Shown here: positions 9,821-18,824 of the stretch, piece by piece
Position numbering within the stretch: the first letter of the stretch is position 1
Layout: the number at the start of each line of letters is the position of its first letter
Source: JADKIH01 sp043747595
Lineage (GTDB): Bacteria; Bacteroidota; Bacteroidia; AKYH767-A; 2013-40CM-41-45
NCBI GenBank assembly: GCA_043747595.1
Contig: JAYTOX010000003.1
Span: 12,387-76,386, forward strand
DNA length: 64,000 bases
Reading direction: 5' to 3'
Translations under genes and position numbers: made by a program
Notes under the pieces: model-generated
Database searches by the model: none
Seen by the model: only the letters and a program-made list of their open reading frames with translations
Told to the model about the DNA's origin: nothing

Positions 9821-12094
9821 ATGATGATGAAATTAAAAGTAGGTAAATTAATGATTGGGCTATTCTTGATCTGCGCAAGCGCATTTGGTCAGGCTAACAA
9901 TGTAAGAGGCTTTTACATTAAAAGTATTAATACATGGTTAGGAAATACAGCACAAGAAAATGCTATCCTTACATATGCACAAGGAAACGGTTACAATTAT
10001 TTACTTTTTTACGATCTAGGATCACTTAACTGGACAAGTACGACGGTTACAAATAGTTTAGCTTCCTTTCTAAGTCGTGCAAGAGCGAATTATGGAATAA
10101 CACAAATGGGAGCATCAGGAGAAATTTACTCATTCTTTGCGAATGAAATACTTCCATACAATGCTTCACGAACAATAGCTTCAGAAAAATTTGATGTATT
10201 GAATTTCGAATTTGAATTCTGGAATCCGGCTTCCATCTCGTCGTTGTATTGCTCAAAATATTTAACGCCAAACGGCTTAACATGTGATACAGCAGGAGCT
10301 TGGAGATTTGCTTGGGGCGAGTTTAAGAAAATGGATTCTATCGCGGCAATTAAAGGATTAGTTTCCGAAATTTATTTAGGATGGCCAACAAAAGGTCAGA
10401 TGCAACAGGTTGTTTCAAAAGCCGACAGAATATTATTACATGCTTACCGACCAACAGATGTAGACGTGTATGCATATTCACAAGCGCGTTTAGTAGATAT
10501 TGCAAGTATGAGTATCAATACAAAAGTGATTCCTATTTTCAGCAGCGAAACTTCATTTATGGGACCATGGCTTGCGTCGAATCCGATTTCAAAACCTTAT
10601 CAAACATATTCATCAAAATACGTTGCAGAAACAGGAACATTCAAGCAATATATTAACTTACAAGGTTACGTTTGGTTCCATTATACCTATATGCCAAAGA
10701 CCACAGTTGCAACAGCAACTATCAGTGCAAATGGGCCATTAAGTTTCTGTGCAGGCGGTAATGTTACACTTACAGCCAACTCCGGTAGCTCTTACTTATG
10801 GACACCCGGAAATCAAACCACTCAATCAATTACTGTAGCTACAGCAGGATCATATTCGGTTAAAGTTACTAGCTCGGCAGGAGTACAAGCAACATCGGCA
10901 GCTTCGATTGTTACGATAACAACATCAGGAACAACACCGGTAATTACTGCAAGTAGTTCAACCTCTTTTTGTGCAGGAGGAAGTGTTGGATTGACATCAA
11001 GTACAGCCAATAGTTATTTATGGTCGACCGGAGCAACAACACAATCCATTACCGTTTCTGCAACCGGAAATTATACAGTTACAACCAATGCCGGAGGATG
11101 CGGAGGAACATCAGTTGTTACAGCAGTAAATGCGAATTCAGGACCAACAGTTCCAACAGTAACATCGAATAGTTCTTTGAACGTTTGTCCAGGAACTACA
11201 CTTACACTCTCTTCATCTACAGCCAACGGTTATCTTTGGTCGACTGGAGCAACAACACGAAGCATAGCAGTTGCAGCAGCCGGAACATATTGGGTAAAAG
11301 CATACAGCGGACCAAATTGTTCCGCTCAATCATCTAACAATGTAGTAACACTATTAACGGCGCCGACTGCACCTTCAATAACTGCAAACGGTTCACTTGC
11401 GTTAAGTTCAACACATACAACAGTTACACTTACATCAACAACAGCAAACACGTATAATTGGACAACGGGAGAATCTGTACGTTCAATTATTGTGAGTTCA
11501 CAAGGAAGTTACCGAGTAACAGTTACAGGAACGAACGGATGTCAAGCTACCTCAACTACAGCAATAGTGAGTGCTAACGGTTGCACACCACCGGCAGTTC
11601 CGGTAGTAACATTGAGTGGGTCGAATGTAATCAATGCCGGCAGTACAGTAACACTTACATCGTCGGTTGCAGGAGGTTATTTATGGTCGAATGGAGCAAC
11701 GACACAGTCAATTAGTGTAAATACAGGAGGAAGTTATACTGTACGCGGATACAATGCAGGAGGATGTTTTTCTACATCATTAGAAACAAACATAGTAGTT
11801 GTTTCTGTAAAGTTAGCTCAAGAGCCATCAATTGAAGGGTCCACACTAAGTATGAAAGCCTATCCAAATCCGGTTCACGATATCTTGAATATAGATTTTA
11901 ATTCACCATCAGAAAAAATCATGACAATAAAAATTCTTGACATTCAAGGCAGAGAAATTTTTAGTCAGCCGATAGAAGCAGTTACAGGAGCGAATCATGT
12001 TGAATTAAATGTTTCGGAATATCAACATGGTATATATTTTGGATATTTGCTGAGTGATACAGAGAAGCAATCGATAAAAGTTATTATAGAATAA
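9821..12094 (+). CDS. T9SS type A secreted protein, paralogue 2: same N-terminal domain plus five Ig-like repeats
   Basis: A 757-residue exported protein with a signal peptide (about residues 1-24, ending SAFGQA). Residues ~28-293 align along their whole length with the preceding paralogue: NFEFEFW (128-134), SEIYLGW (182-188), DRILLHAYR (202-210) and SETSFMGPW (242-250). The Glu/His positions match by number. About five Ig-like repeats of 65-75 residues follow, each with a core like YLWSTGATTQSITV and a Cys-rich start (FCAGGSVTL). The end is a T9SS type A sorting domain (YPNPVHDILNIDF ... HGIYFGYLLSD). It probably arose by tandem duplication, followed by different module expansion. The function is unknown; a glycan-active or peptidoglycan-active barrel is a guess. 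Confidence 0.8.
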   Translation: MMMKLKVGKLMIGLFLICASAFGQANNVRGFYIKSINTWLGNTAQENAILTYAQGNGYNYLLFYDLGSLNWTSTTVTNSLASFLSRARANYGITQMGASGEIYSFFANEILPYNASRTIASEKFDVLNFEFEFWNPASISSLYCSKYLTPNGLTCDTAGAWRFAWGEFKKMDSIAAIKGLVSEIYLGWPTKGQMQQVVSKADRILLHAYRPTDVDVYAYSQARLVDIASMSINTKVIPIFSSETSFMGPWLASNPISKPYQTYSSKYVAETGTFKQYINLQGYVWFHYTYMPKTTVATATISANGPLSFCAGGNVTLTANSGSSYLWTPGNQTTQSITVATAGSYSVKVTSSAGVQATSAASIVTITTSGTTPVITASSSTSFCAGGSVGLTSSTANSYLWSTGATTQSITVSATGNYTVTTNAGGCGGTSVVTAVNANSGPTVPTVTSNSSLNVCPGTTLTLSSSTANGYLWSTGATTRSIAVAAAGTYWVKAYSGPNCSAQSSNNVVTLLTAPTAPSITANGSLALSSTHTTVTLTSTTANTYNWTTGESVRSIIVSSQGSYRVTVTGTNGCQATSTTAIVSANGCTPPAVPVVTLSGSNVINAGSTVTLTSSVAGGYLWSNGATTQSISVNTGGSYTVRGYNAGGCFSTSLETNIVVVSVKLAQEPSIEGSTLSMKAYPNPVHDILNIDFNSPSEKIMTIKILDIQGREIFSQPIEAVTGANHVELNVSEYQHGIYFGYLLSDTEKQSIKVIIE

Positions 12095-12110
12095 CGAATA
12101 CAAGAATATC

Positions 12111-12146
12111 AAAAGGCTGGCTTTGAAAAAGGTCAGCCTTTTTTTT
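12111..12146 (+). terminator. Rho-independent terminator
   Basis: A hairpin with stem AAAAGGCTG / CAGCCTTTT followed by a run of eight T, 17 bases after the stop of the second T9SS paralogue. Confidence 0.85.
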
Positions 12147-12156
12147 GATGAATTAT

Positions 12157-12205
12157 GAAGTAAGAAGTAAGAAGTAAGAAGTAAGAAGTAAAAAATAAAA
12201 AATAA
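12157..12205. repeat. Heptanucleotide tandem repeat (GAAGTAA x5, AAAATAA x2)
   Basis: Five perfect back-to-back copies of GAAGTAA at 12157-12191, followed by two AAAATAA units. It lies in the convergent gap between the T9SS paralogue and the AddB-like nuclease. Related seven-base periodic sequence occurs near 38.7 and 42.8 kb. Confidence 0.9.
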
Positions 12206-12211
12206 AAACGG

Positions 12212-12369
12212 TCAACCTGTATTAGGCATTGTCAGTCATTTAGTCACCAATTACCACTCACCACTCACTTATAGAAGTAAAAAGTAAGAAGTAAGAACTC
12301 TCAACCTGTATTAGGCATTGTCACTTACTCACTAATCACCACTCACTACTCACTTATAGAAGTAAGAAG
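12212..12369. repeat. Imperfect ~89-bp direct duplication
   Basis: A 23-bp sequence starting TCAACCTGTATTAGG occurs exactly at 12212-12234 and 12301-12323. Each copy is followed by CACCACTCACT-like heptamer sequence, and ACTCACTTATAGAAGTAA is then shared at 12263-12280 and 12348-12365. The offset (89, then 85 bases) shows small indels inside the copies. The 302-base gap at 12095-12396 holds nothing but this, the heptamer array and the terminator. Confidence 0.85.
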
Positions 12370-12396
12370 TTCACCTCCCACTACTGCAAAAAAATC

Positions 12397-15219
12397 TCAC
12401 TCCCTATGACACATCTCTTTGAACGAGCAATAGACGCAGCGTGATTCATCGGCGGTTTGGGTAAAGGGGATGGATTGAGAAAAAATATTACTGAGTAATT
12501 TACTTAGTTGAATTTCAAATTCGGCAAATTGATCATTAGTAAAAGGGTCTCCATTATTCAACATCCAAATTCCATCCTTCATCGTTTTGAGTGCCAACAA
12601 TCCGGAACTTATTTCTCTACCCGGAATCATCTTTGACGTTAAGTAAGCATAATACATTGCCTGAAACTGCTCTTTATAATCGACCATCGAAAAATAATCA
12701 TCAATCATTACAGGTTTCTTCTTTTCTACTCTCCCTGTTTTATAATCTACAATTCTTAGAACTCCATCTTTTTCATCGACTCTATCGATAATCCCAAAGA
12801 GTTTCACATTCCAATTTTGATCGTATTTGAAATTTCTGGTTACATCTTTTTCAAGTTGAAGAATCTTAAATGGCAAATACATTTCATCGATCAATAAAAC
12901 ACGATTAACTAATTCTCTAATAACATTTCGAAGTAATAAGTTTTTACCTTCTAATTGATCAATAGATATAAATTCCTTGTGAATGGCTCCATCTACTATA
13001 TCATTAACTTTCTTTTTAAGTTCAATAAAAGTAGACACATCAATCCCTGGAAGATTGGAATAGATATCTTGCATGGCTGCATGAAAAACACTTCCGAAAG
13101 CAGCTGCATCCATATTTTCTTCGGGTTCTTCTGCTTCTTTAAGCCCTGCTACATATTGAAAATAAAAACGAAGTGGACAAGCAATATAAGATTGAAGTCC
13201 TGAGGCGGACAATCTACGCTTGGGTTCTTCGTTATCTTTGGAATGAAAGTTTGAAAGTTCATCCATCACCTCCGGTGTTTTTTCGATCACAATTGGAGCA
13301 ACGGTTTCCTTAACGATTGGAGTGCTGATTACTTTTTTAGTAATTGAAATAGTTTGAGGAAATTTAGTTTTTAACTCGTACTCGATTTGTAAGAGAAAAC
13401 GAGAACGTTCGCCGGCGGTCATTGCTTTTGGCTCAGTATTATAGAGCAAATAAATATTTTTTGCGCGTTGCATGAGTCGGTAAAAGTGAAATGCTGATAC
13501 CGCATGCTGCTCTTGATAAGTTGGCAACCCAAATGCTTTTCTAATATTAAACGGAATAAACGAAGGTGAATTTCCGGCAGCAGGAAGTACATCTTCGTTA
13601 ACTGAAAGTAAGATTACATTTTCAAAATCGAGTACTCGCGTTTCTAGGTAGCCCATTACTTGTAATCCCTTTAAAGGTTCTCCCGTAAATGGAATTCTTA
13701 CCGATTGAATTACCTCTTTAAATATTTTCCAAAAGGTAGATATACTTAAAGCGTCTTTCTTTTCGGATAATATATCTTCCAAGCGTTTTATTTGAGTATA
13801 AAAAGTATAAATAAATTCAGATTCGAGACGATGGAATTTAAAATTTTGATTCCTCATTGCATCCAAAATCATGCGCAATATTTTCTTTATCCAACTAAAT
13901 ACTTCTTCTACATTCTTTGGCAATGTAAAAAGAGTCAGAAAAAGTTCATTGTTATTTTCTTTATAAATTCGTTCTACAGAAATTCTAATATAATTTTCAT
14001 TCAGAGAGAAGAGAAATTTTTCAATCAGCTTTCCTCCTACCAATCGGATGTATGTATGGTCCAGAATTTTTTTAACATCGCGAAAATAAAAAGTAGCGAT
14101 GCCTTTATTATTAATTTTAGAATTTCTTTGAAGAACAATTAATTCATCAAACAAATTATACAATGGAGTTTGACGCAATGGGTAACCCATGGTAACATTC
14201 ACCTGTTCGATTTCTTCCGGAAGAGAATATAGAACCGGAAATAATAATTTCTCATCAGGAAGAACGACGGCCGTTTTTTCAGGTACAAAATCGGGCGCCT
14301 TGATAATTTCAGCAAGAAGTTGTCCTGCATATCGAGCTTGACCTACCATCAAAGGAATACCAACGAACTCAATATTTTTTGGAATATCATTGAAATAATT
14401 TCCCTTCCATAAAAACGGATCTTTTACCAATGAGTTTTCACGAATAAACTTCCCAGCTTCTTGTCCATGATCATCTACATAGTACCGATCTGTATCCCAA
14501 TATATAGACGCTTTATTTTGGTCAATCAAATTCTGCATCACCTTTTGTTCGGCAGGTGAGAGTGCATAGAAACCTGCAAAAATTGTATGCGAAATATCAG
14601 TGAGAGAATTAATTGGACTCCGCGAACTATTTTCTGCCAACATTCGATAAGCCATTCCTTCATAGGCCATTCCTTTATCACTAAGCCTTTTTTTAAATTT
14701 AGAATAAATAGCATTTAAATTTTTCCAAGTATTTACAAATTCGGCTTTGAGTCGAGAGAGATCTTGATCAAAAAAATTCTTCCAAAATAATTTTAAGCGT
14801 TCCAATTCTTCATCGGCCAATCCGAAATCAGAATCGATTTGATGTAGATCGTTTACGGTGGCGAATACTTTTTCAGCCGGCGCCATATATTTATCGAGGT
14901 CGTCAAAATCTTTCAATAGTAGTTCACCCCACGGATAGAATTTGTCAAAATCCTCATCTGGAAAATAAACCTTATAAACTTCGTACAATTCGAATAGAAG
15001 AGTTATTTGGTCGGGTATATTTTTATCGCATAACTGAAGAAGGAAATCTTGTATAGAAATTGTTTTAGGAGCCCAAAAAGGTTTTGAAGAGAGCGCAGCT
15101 AATTCTTTTTGAAAAAATAATCCGGCACGACGAGTTGGAAAAACGATACAAATGGATTCCAAATTATGACCATAGCGCGTAGTTACTTCGAGAGCCAGAT
15201 CTTGTAAAAAAGTTTTCAT
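12397..15219 (-). CDS. PD-(D/E)XK nuclease, AddB-like (RecB-family exonuclease)
   Basis: A 940-residue protein resembling the AddB subunit of helicase-nucleases that process double-strand breaks. Near the N-terminus, VFPTRRAGLFFQKEL matches the degenerate UvrD-like segment of AddB. The C-terminal nuclease domain begins at SASGLQSYIACPLRFYF (Cys at about residue 680) and contains the catalytic IVDYKTG. It ends with C-x2-C-x5-C (Cys928, 931, 937), so all four Cys of an AddB-type 4Fe-4S staple are present. No AddA/UvrD-like helicase partner is adjacent; the next gene is a divergent porin. DNA repair is the likely role. Confidence 0.85.
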   Translation of the reverse strand: MKTFLQDLALEVTTRYGHNLESICIVFPTRRAGLFFQKELAALSSKPFWAPKTISIQDFLLQLCDKNIPDQITLLFELYEVYKVYFPDEDFDKFYPWGELLLKDFDDLDKYMAPAEKVFATVNDLHQIDSDFGLADEELERLKLFWKNFFDQDLSRLKAEFVNTWKNLNAIYSKFKKRLSDKGMAYEGMAYRMLAENSSRSPINSLTDISHTIFAGFYALSPAEQKVMQNLIDQNKASIYWDTDRYYVDDHGQEAGKFIRENSLVKDPFLWKGNYFNDIPKNIEFVGIPLMVGQARYAGQLLAEIIKAPDFVPEKTAVVLPDEKLLFPVLYSLPEEIEQVNVTMGYPLRQTPLYNLFDELIVLQRNSKINNKGIATFYFRDVKKILDHTYIRLVGGKLIEKFLFSLNENYIRISVERIYKENNNELFLTLFTLPKNVEEVFSWIKKILRMILDAMRNQNFKFHRLESEFIYTFYTQIKRLEDILSEKKDALSISTFWKIFKEVIQSVRIPFTGEPLKGLQVMGYLETRVLDFENVILLSVNEDVLPAAGNSPSFIPFNIRKAFGLPTYQEQHAVSAFHFYRLMQRAKNIYLLYNTEPKAMTAGERSRFLLQIEYELKTKFPQTISITKKVISTPIVKETVAPIVIEKTPEVMDELSNFHSKDNEEPKRRLSASGLQSYIACPLRFYFQYVAGLKEAEEPEENMDAAAFGSVFHAAMQDIYSNLPGIDVSTFIELKKKVNDIVDGAIHKEFISIDQLEGKNLLLRNVIRELVNRVLLIDEMYLPFKILQLEKDVTRNFKYDQNWNVKLFGIIDRVDEKDGVLRIVDYKTGRVEKKKPVMIDDYFSMVDYKEQFQAMYYAYLTSKMIPGREISSGLLALKTMKDGIWMLNNGDPFTNDQFAEFEIQLSKLLSNIFSQSIPFTQTADESRCVYCSFKEMCHRE

Positions 15220-15430
15220 AAGTGAATTAAAACATTGGAGATTTCAGTTGGCAGAATTGATTTTAAAAGTAAAACAAAATAGGCAATTTGACGATGTTTA
15301 AGGTAAAAATAATCTGATTCCACTTGAATAAGTTAGGTCGTTGATAAACATAAAAAGCCTACCGCCACCGAATGGCGTGGTGTTACTTATCAAAGTAAAT
15401 AACTACATTCGTAGCCGGAATTAGGTTAGT

Positions 15431-17311
15431 ATGAAGCAGGGAATTCTTAGCATTTTATTTTATTTTTCAGTGTGTCTATCATTCGTGCGCGGAGCTGCCA
15501 ATGATAGCAGCAAAGTGACCGTTCCCACTTCTGTGAAATACATTTTGGAATCGGATTTTAGAGATGGAAATCCCATTTATATTAAACCTGACTCATCGCT
15601 TTATAGTTCCGACAGAGTGAATGTAGCTATCGACAATCAGTTGAACTATTTGGGAGTTCCAGGAAGTGCGACACAAAGTTTACGATTTACCGACTACAGC
15701 AACATTACCACAAGAAATGGAACACGGAGTTATGATATTTATTTTACGAAAAATGATAGTGTACGATATTTCAATGCGAATAAAAAATTCACCGATATCC
15801 AATACCATAATGGAACGTTCAGTGAACAAGTAATTGAAATACTTCACACACAAAATATTGTAAAAGGATGGAATGCCGGAATAAATTTCAGTCGTTTTAG
15901 TGTAAAGGATTATATGATCTTTAGCGACACTTACAAAGGTGAATTTGTGTTCTTCACCTCCTATCATTCATCCGATAACCGTTATCATTTATTTGCAAAT
16001 GGAATTTGGAATTCGATTGAGAACCAAATGAACGGCGGATTGAGAAGCGATTCACTTTATCTCTACGGGAAAGTCGACAATGTAGTTATACGAAGTTTGG
16101 CTTGGAAAATTTCTGACGCAAAGCAAAATGTTAGAAACAGAAATTTTCATCTCAGTCAATATTATGATCTTGGAGGTTCGAGCAGTGATTCTACCGAAAA
16201 AAATAAATCGGCTCCTGCTCTAAGGATTCACCACGAAATTTCCTTCAATCGCACTTCGATGGCTTATGTAGATCCATCCTCCGACTCAACTTTTTATTCC
16301 AACTTTTATTATTCATCGAGCACATACGATTCGCTTCATAGCGATGAAATAATAAATCAGCTAGCATTGATTATTCCTGCCGACAAGCAAAGGCATTCTG
16401 CGTTATTTAGAAACTGGTCTGTTTCTGTTTCCGGTGAGTACCAAGCGATAAAATACGAGCAGTTGGAAAAGTTTAATTGGCATAATTTTTTATTCGACGG
16501 AAAAATAATTTCAAAGTACGACTCGTCCGATATTAGTGCAGTTGTTGAGGCGAAATACGTTGTTGATGGAAAAGACCAAGGAAATTACAGAGGTTACTTT
16601 CAACTTAAAAGTAAAGAATATTCTTTCGGATCTTTTGGAATTAACTACGAACAAAGTAAAAACTCAAGCGACCAACATTTAACATTTAACCGATCGAATA
16701 ATTTTTTCTGGGAGAACGCTTTTACTAAAATCAACAAGAGTTTGATAAGAACTGAATATTCATTGCCGCAATATAAATTCAGCTTTTCGGCAGTTGTAAA
16801 AAAAATAGACCGAGCAATAATCATCAATGAATTTGCATTACCTGCTCAATTAAATTCAAACATCACCATACAAGAATTAAATGTAGAAAAGAATTTCAAC
16901 TGGAAGAGTTTGAATTTTATGAATAAAATTACTTTTCAGGAAAGCAGTAACAAGATTGATATTCACCTAACACCTTTCTTTTCTATGCACTCGTTATTTG
17001 TGAGTAAGAAATTATTTGGTCACAAGCTTTTAACCGATATAGGTGTAAATGCTGCTTTTAACCAGGCGTATTACTCCGATGCATTTATGCCTTCCAGCGC
17101 CTTATCCTATTTGCAAAATGAGTTGAAGACTCAAGGGTATTTACGATTTGATTTGTTTATTCGTGCAAAAATAAAATCGGCAAGAATATTTTTAAAAATG
17201 GAAAACGTAGCAGATAATATTGGTAAGAAAAGTTATTTTCTGACACCACATTATGCTATGCCCGGACAAGTATTTCGTTTCGGTGTTTCATGGCGCTTTT
17301 TTGATCAGTAA
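15431..17311 (+). CDS. Putative outer-membrane porin (Porin_10-like)
   Basis: A 626-residue protein with a signal peptide (MKQGILSILFYFSVCLSF...GAA). The body is rich in alternating aromatic/polar segments typical of a beta barrel, and it ends GQVFRFGVSWRFFDQ, with a near-terminal aromatic as in outer-membrane proteins. Length, the Tyr/Ser/Asn-rich composition and the end motif match what I know as the Bacteroidota 'putative porin' family. The substrate is unknown. It is divergent from the AddB-like gene; the 211-base gap holds a small hairpin at 15361-15381 in the presumed leader. Confidence 0.7.
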   Translation: MKQGILSILFYFSVCLSFVRGAANDSSKVTVPTSVKYILESDFRDGNPIYIKPDSSLYSSDRVNVAIDNQLNYLGVPGSATQSLRFTDYSNITTRNGTRSYDIYFTKNDSVRYFNANKKFTDIQYHNGTFSEQVIEILHTQNIVKGWNAGINFSRFSVKDYMIFSDTYKGEFVFFTSYHSSDNRYHLFANGIWNSIENQMNGGLRSDSLYLYGKVDNVVIRSLAWKISDAKQNVRNRNFHLSQYYDLGGSSSDSTEKNKSAPALRIHHEISFNRTSMAYVDPSSDSTFYSNFYYSSSTYDSLHSDEIINQLALIIPADKQRHSALFRNWSVSVSGEYQAIKYEQLEKFNWHNFLFDGKIISKYDSSDISAVVEAKYVVDGKDQGNYRGYFQLKSKEYSFGSFGINYEQSKNSSDQHLTFNRSNNFFWENAFTKINKSLIRTEYSLPQYKFSFSAVVKKIDRAIIINEFALPAQLNSNITIQELNVEKNFNWKSLNFMNKITFQESSNKIDIHLTPFFSMHSLFVSKKLFGHKLLTDIGVNAAFNQAYYSDAFMPSSALSYLQNELKTQGYLRFDLFIRAKIKSARIFLKMENVADNIGKKSYFLTPHYAMPGQVFRFGVSWRFFDQ

Positions 17312-17332
17312 AAAACGCAAATCACGTTTTTT
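17310..17332. terminator. Short bidirectional terminator-like hairpin
   Basis: AAAAAACG and CGTTTTTT pair across a seven-base loop, exactly between the converging stops of the porin gene and the minus-strand gene at 17322. The stem has only two G-C pairs, so strength is doubtful. Confidence 0.4.
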
Positions 17333-18581
17333 GTTTCTTCTTTTTAGCAGCAGGAAAAAGAATATTATTTAAAATAAGACGGTAGCCGGGAGAATTTGGA
17401 TGCAGTGCCAAGTCAGTCTGTGGATCACCAACTTGATGCTGATAATCTTCCGGATCGTGGCCACCATAAAAAGTCCAAGTACCTTTTCCATATTCACCAT
17501 GAATGTAACGCGCTTCATTTTCCACTTTAGTTTCGCCCATAATAAGTACATCCGACTTAATAAATTTTTTCCTGAAAGCAGTTGTTTGCCCCATGAAACC
17601 TTTTATGACTTGCTCATGATTTTGACAAAGCATAGTTGGAATCGGATCCCATTTAGCAGAAAACTCGAACAACGTGAAGAAATCTTCAGTACGTGGTAAA
17701 TGACGATAGAGCGGTTGATTGTCGATCTCACTAAATTCATATTCATACGGATCGGTACTTAATTTAAAATTGCGAAAAGCAAAACATTTATTGTAATCTA
17801 TTTTCGAATTCATACTGGGATCAGCACCATCACCGTCAAACATTTTTTCGCAGATGTCGACACCTTCAGCTGCGAGAGCAATGTCGTAGCTATCAGTTGC
17901 ACTGCACATGGCAAATAAAAATCCGCCGCCGGAAGTAAAGTCACGTATTTTTTGTGCTACAGCCAATTTTAATTGCGATACTTTTGCGAAGCCGAGTTTA
18001 GCAGCGGTGGCTTCTTGAAAGCGAACATCTTCTTGATACCATGGTGCGCTTCTAAATGCAGCATAAAATCGTCCGTACTGTCCTGTAAAATCTTCATGAT
18101 GCAAATGCAGCCAATCGTAAAGAGGAAGTTTGCCTTGCAAAACATCTTCATCGTAAACGAGATCGTAAGGAATTTCAGCGTAGGTGAGTACCATGGTTAC
18201 GGCATCGTCCCAAGGCAATTTATTTTTGGGAGAATAGACAGCAATCTTGGGGGCTTTTTCCAATTTAACAACATCCATGTTCACCTCCGGATTAGCGATT
18301 TCGGTAAGGATACTTTGAGCTTGACCATCGGCTAGAATCTGACTACTCACACCACGAATATTGCATTCTTTTTGAATGGCAGTCGAGTTTGAAAAAAGGA
18401 ACGAACCACCTCTATAATTCAAGAGCCATTGTACATCTAAATTGTTTTGCAAGGCATAATAAGCGATACCATACGCTTTAAGATGATTTGTTTGAGAATC
18501 ATCCATTGGAATCAATAAAAAAGCGGCTTGCAATTGAAATGCCGTGAGAACAAACAGTAGGATTATGGGAATTCTTTTCAT
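17322..18581 (-). CDS. Secreted protein of unknown function, often labelled 'asparagine synthetase B'
   Basis: A 419-residue protein with a signal peptide (MKRIPIILLFVLTAFQLQA). The start FLLIPMDDSQTNHLKAYGIA and LLNYRGGSF match a conserved Bacteroidota family that, from memory, databases often call asparagine synthetase B. Nothing in the sequence supports that activity: there is no N-terminal Cys after Met, no SGGxDS loop, and the protein appears to be exported. Conserved-looking segments include LHLHHEDFTGQYGRF, GGGFLFAMCSATDSYDIAL and YGGHDPEDYQHQVGD, suggesting a GATase1-like or flavodoxin-like fold (inference). It stands alone between the porin and topoisomerase IV genes. Confidence 0.75.
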   Translation of the reverse strand: MKRIPIILLFVLTAFQLQAAFLLIPMDDSQTNHLKAYGIAYYALQNNLDVQWLLNYRGGSFLFSNSTAIQKECNIRGVSSQILADGQAQSILTEIANPEVNMDVVKLEKAPKIAVYSPKNKLPWDDAVTMVLTYAEIPYDLVYDEDVLQGKLPLYDWLHLHHEDFTGQYGRFYAAFRSAPWYQEDVRFQEATAAKLGFAKVSQLKLAVAQKIRDFTSGGGFLFAMCSATDSYDIALAAEGVDICEKMFDGDGADPSMNSKIDYNKCFAFRNFKLSTDPYEYEFSEIDNQPLYRHLPRTEDFFTLFEFSAKWDPIPTMLCQNHEQVIKGFMGQTTAFRKKFIKSDVLIMGETKVENEARYIHGEYGKGTWTFYGGHDPEDYQHQVGDPQTDLALHPNSPGYRLILNNILFPAAKKKKQKT

Positions 18582-18777
18582 TACAGTAAAAGTAATGTTT
18601 TTAAAGTGATTATTTTATGATTGTGAGAATACAATAAGAACGATAGTTTCGCAAGAAAAGTATGTGAATCCAAAGATTTATTGATCTGACCGTTATAGCT
18701 CAATTTCCGGAAATCATATTCAGGATTACTTAGAAATAAAGCAAGCACTTATTTTCATCGGTTGTATTATGGAATAA

Positions 18778-18805
18778 AAAAGGCGACAAAAAAATGTCGC
18801 CTTTT
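18778..18805 (-). terminator. Bidirectional rho-independent terminator downstream of parC
   Basis: A perfect 11-bp stem (AAAAGGCGACA / TGTCGCCTTTT) around a six-A loop, 20 bases past the parC stop. Read on the minus strand it is followed by T residues. Confidence 0.85.
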
Positions 18806-18824
18806 AAAAAATTATTATTTTGAA

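Noticed and set aside
12157..12369. Possible short CRISPR-like repeats
   Set aside because: The period is seven bases with an 89-base duplication; there is no repeat-spacer alternation.
17322..18581. Annotation as asparagine synthetase B
   Set aside because: No GATase nucleophile, no synthetase P-loop, and an export signal is present.
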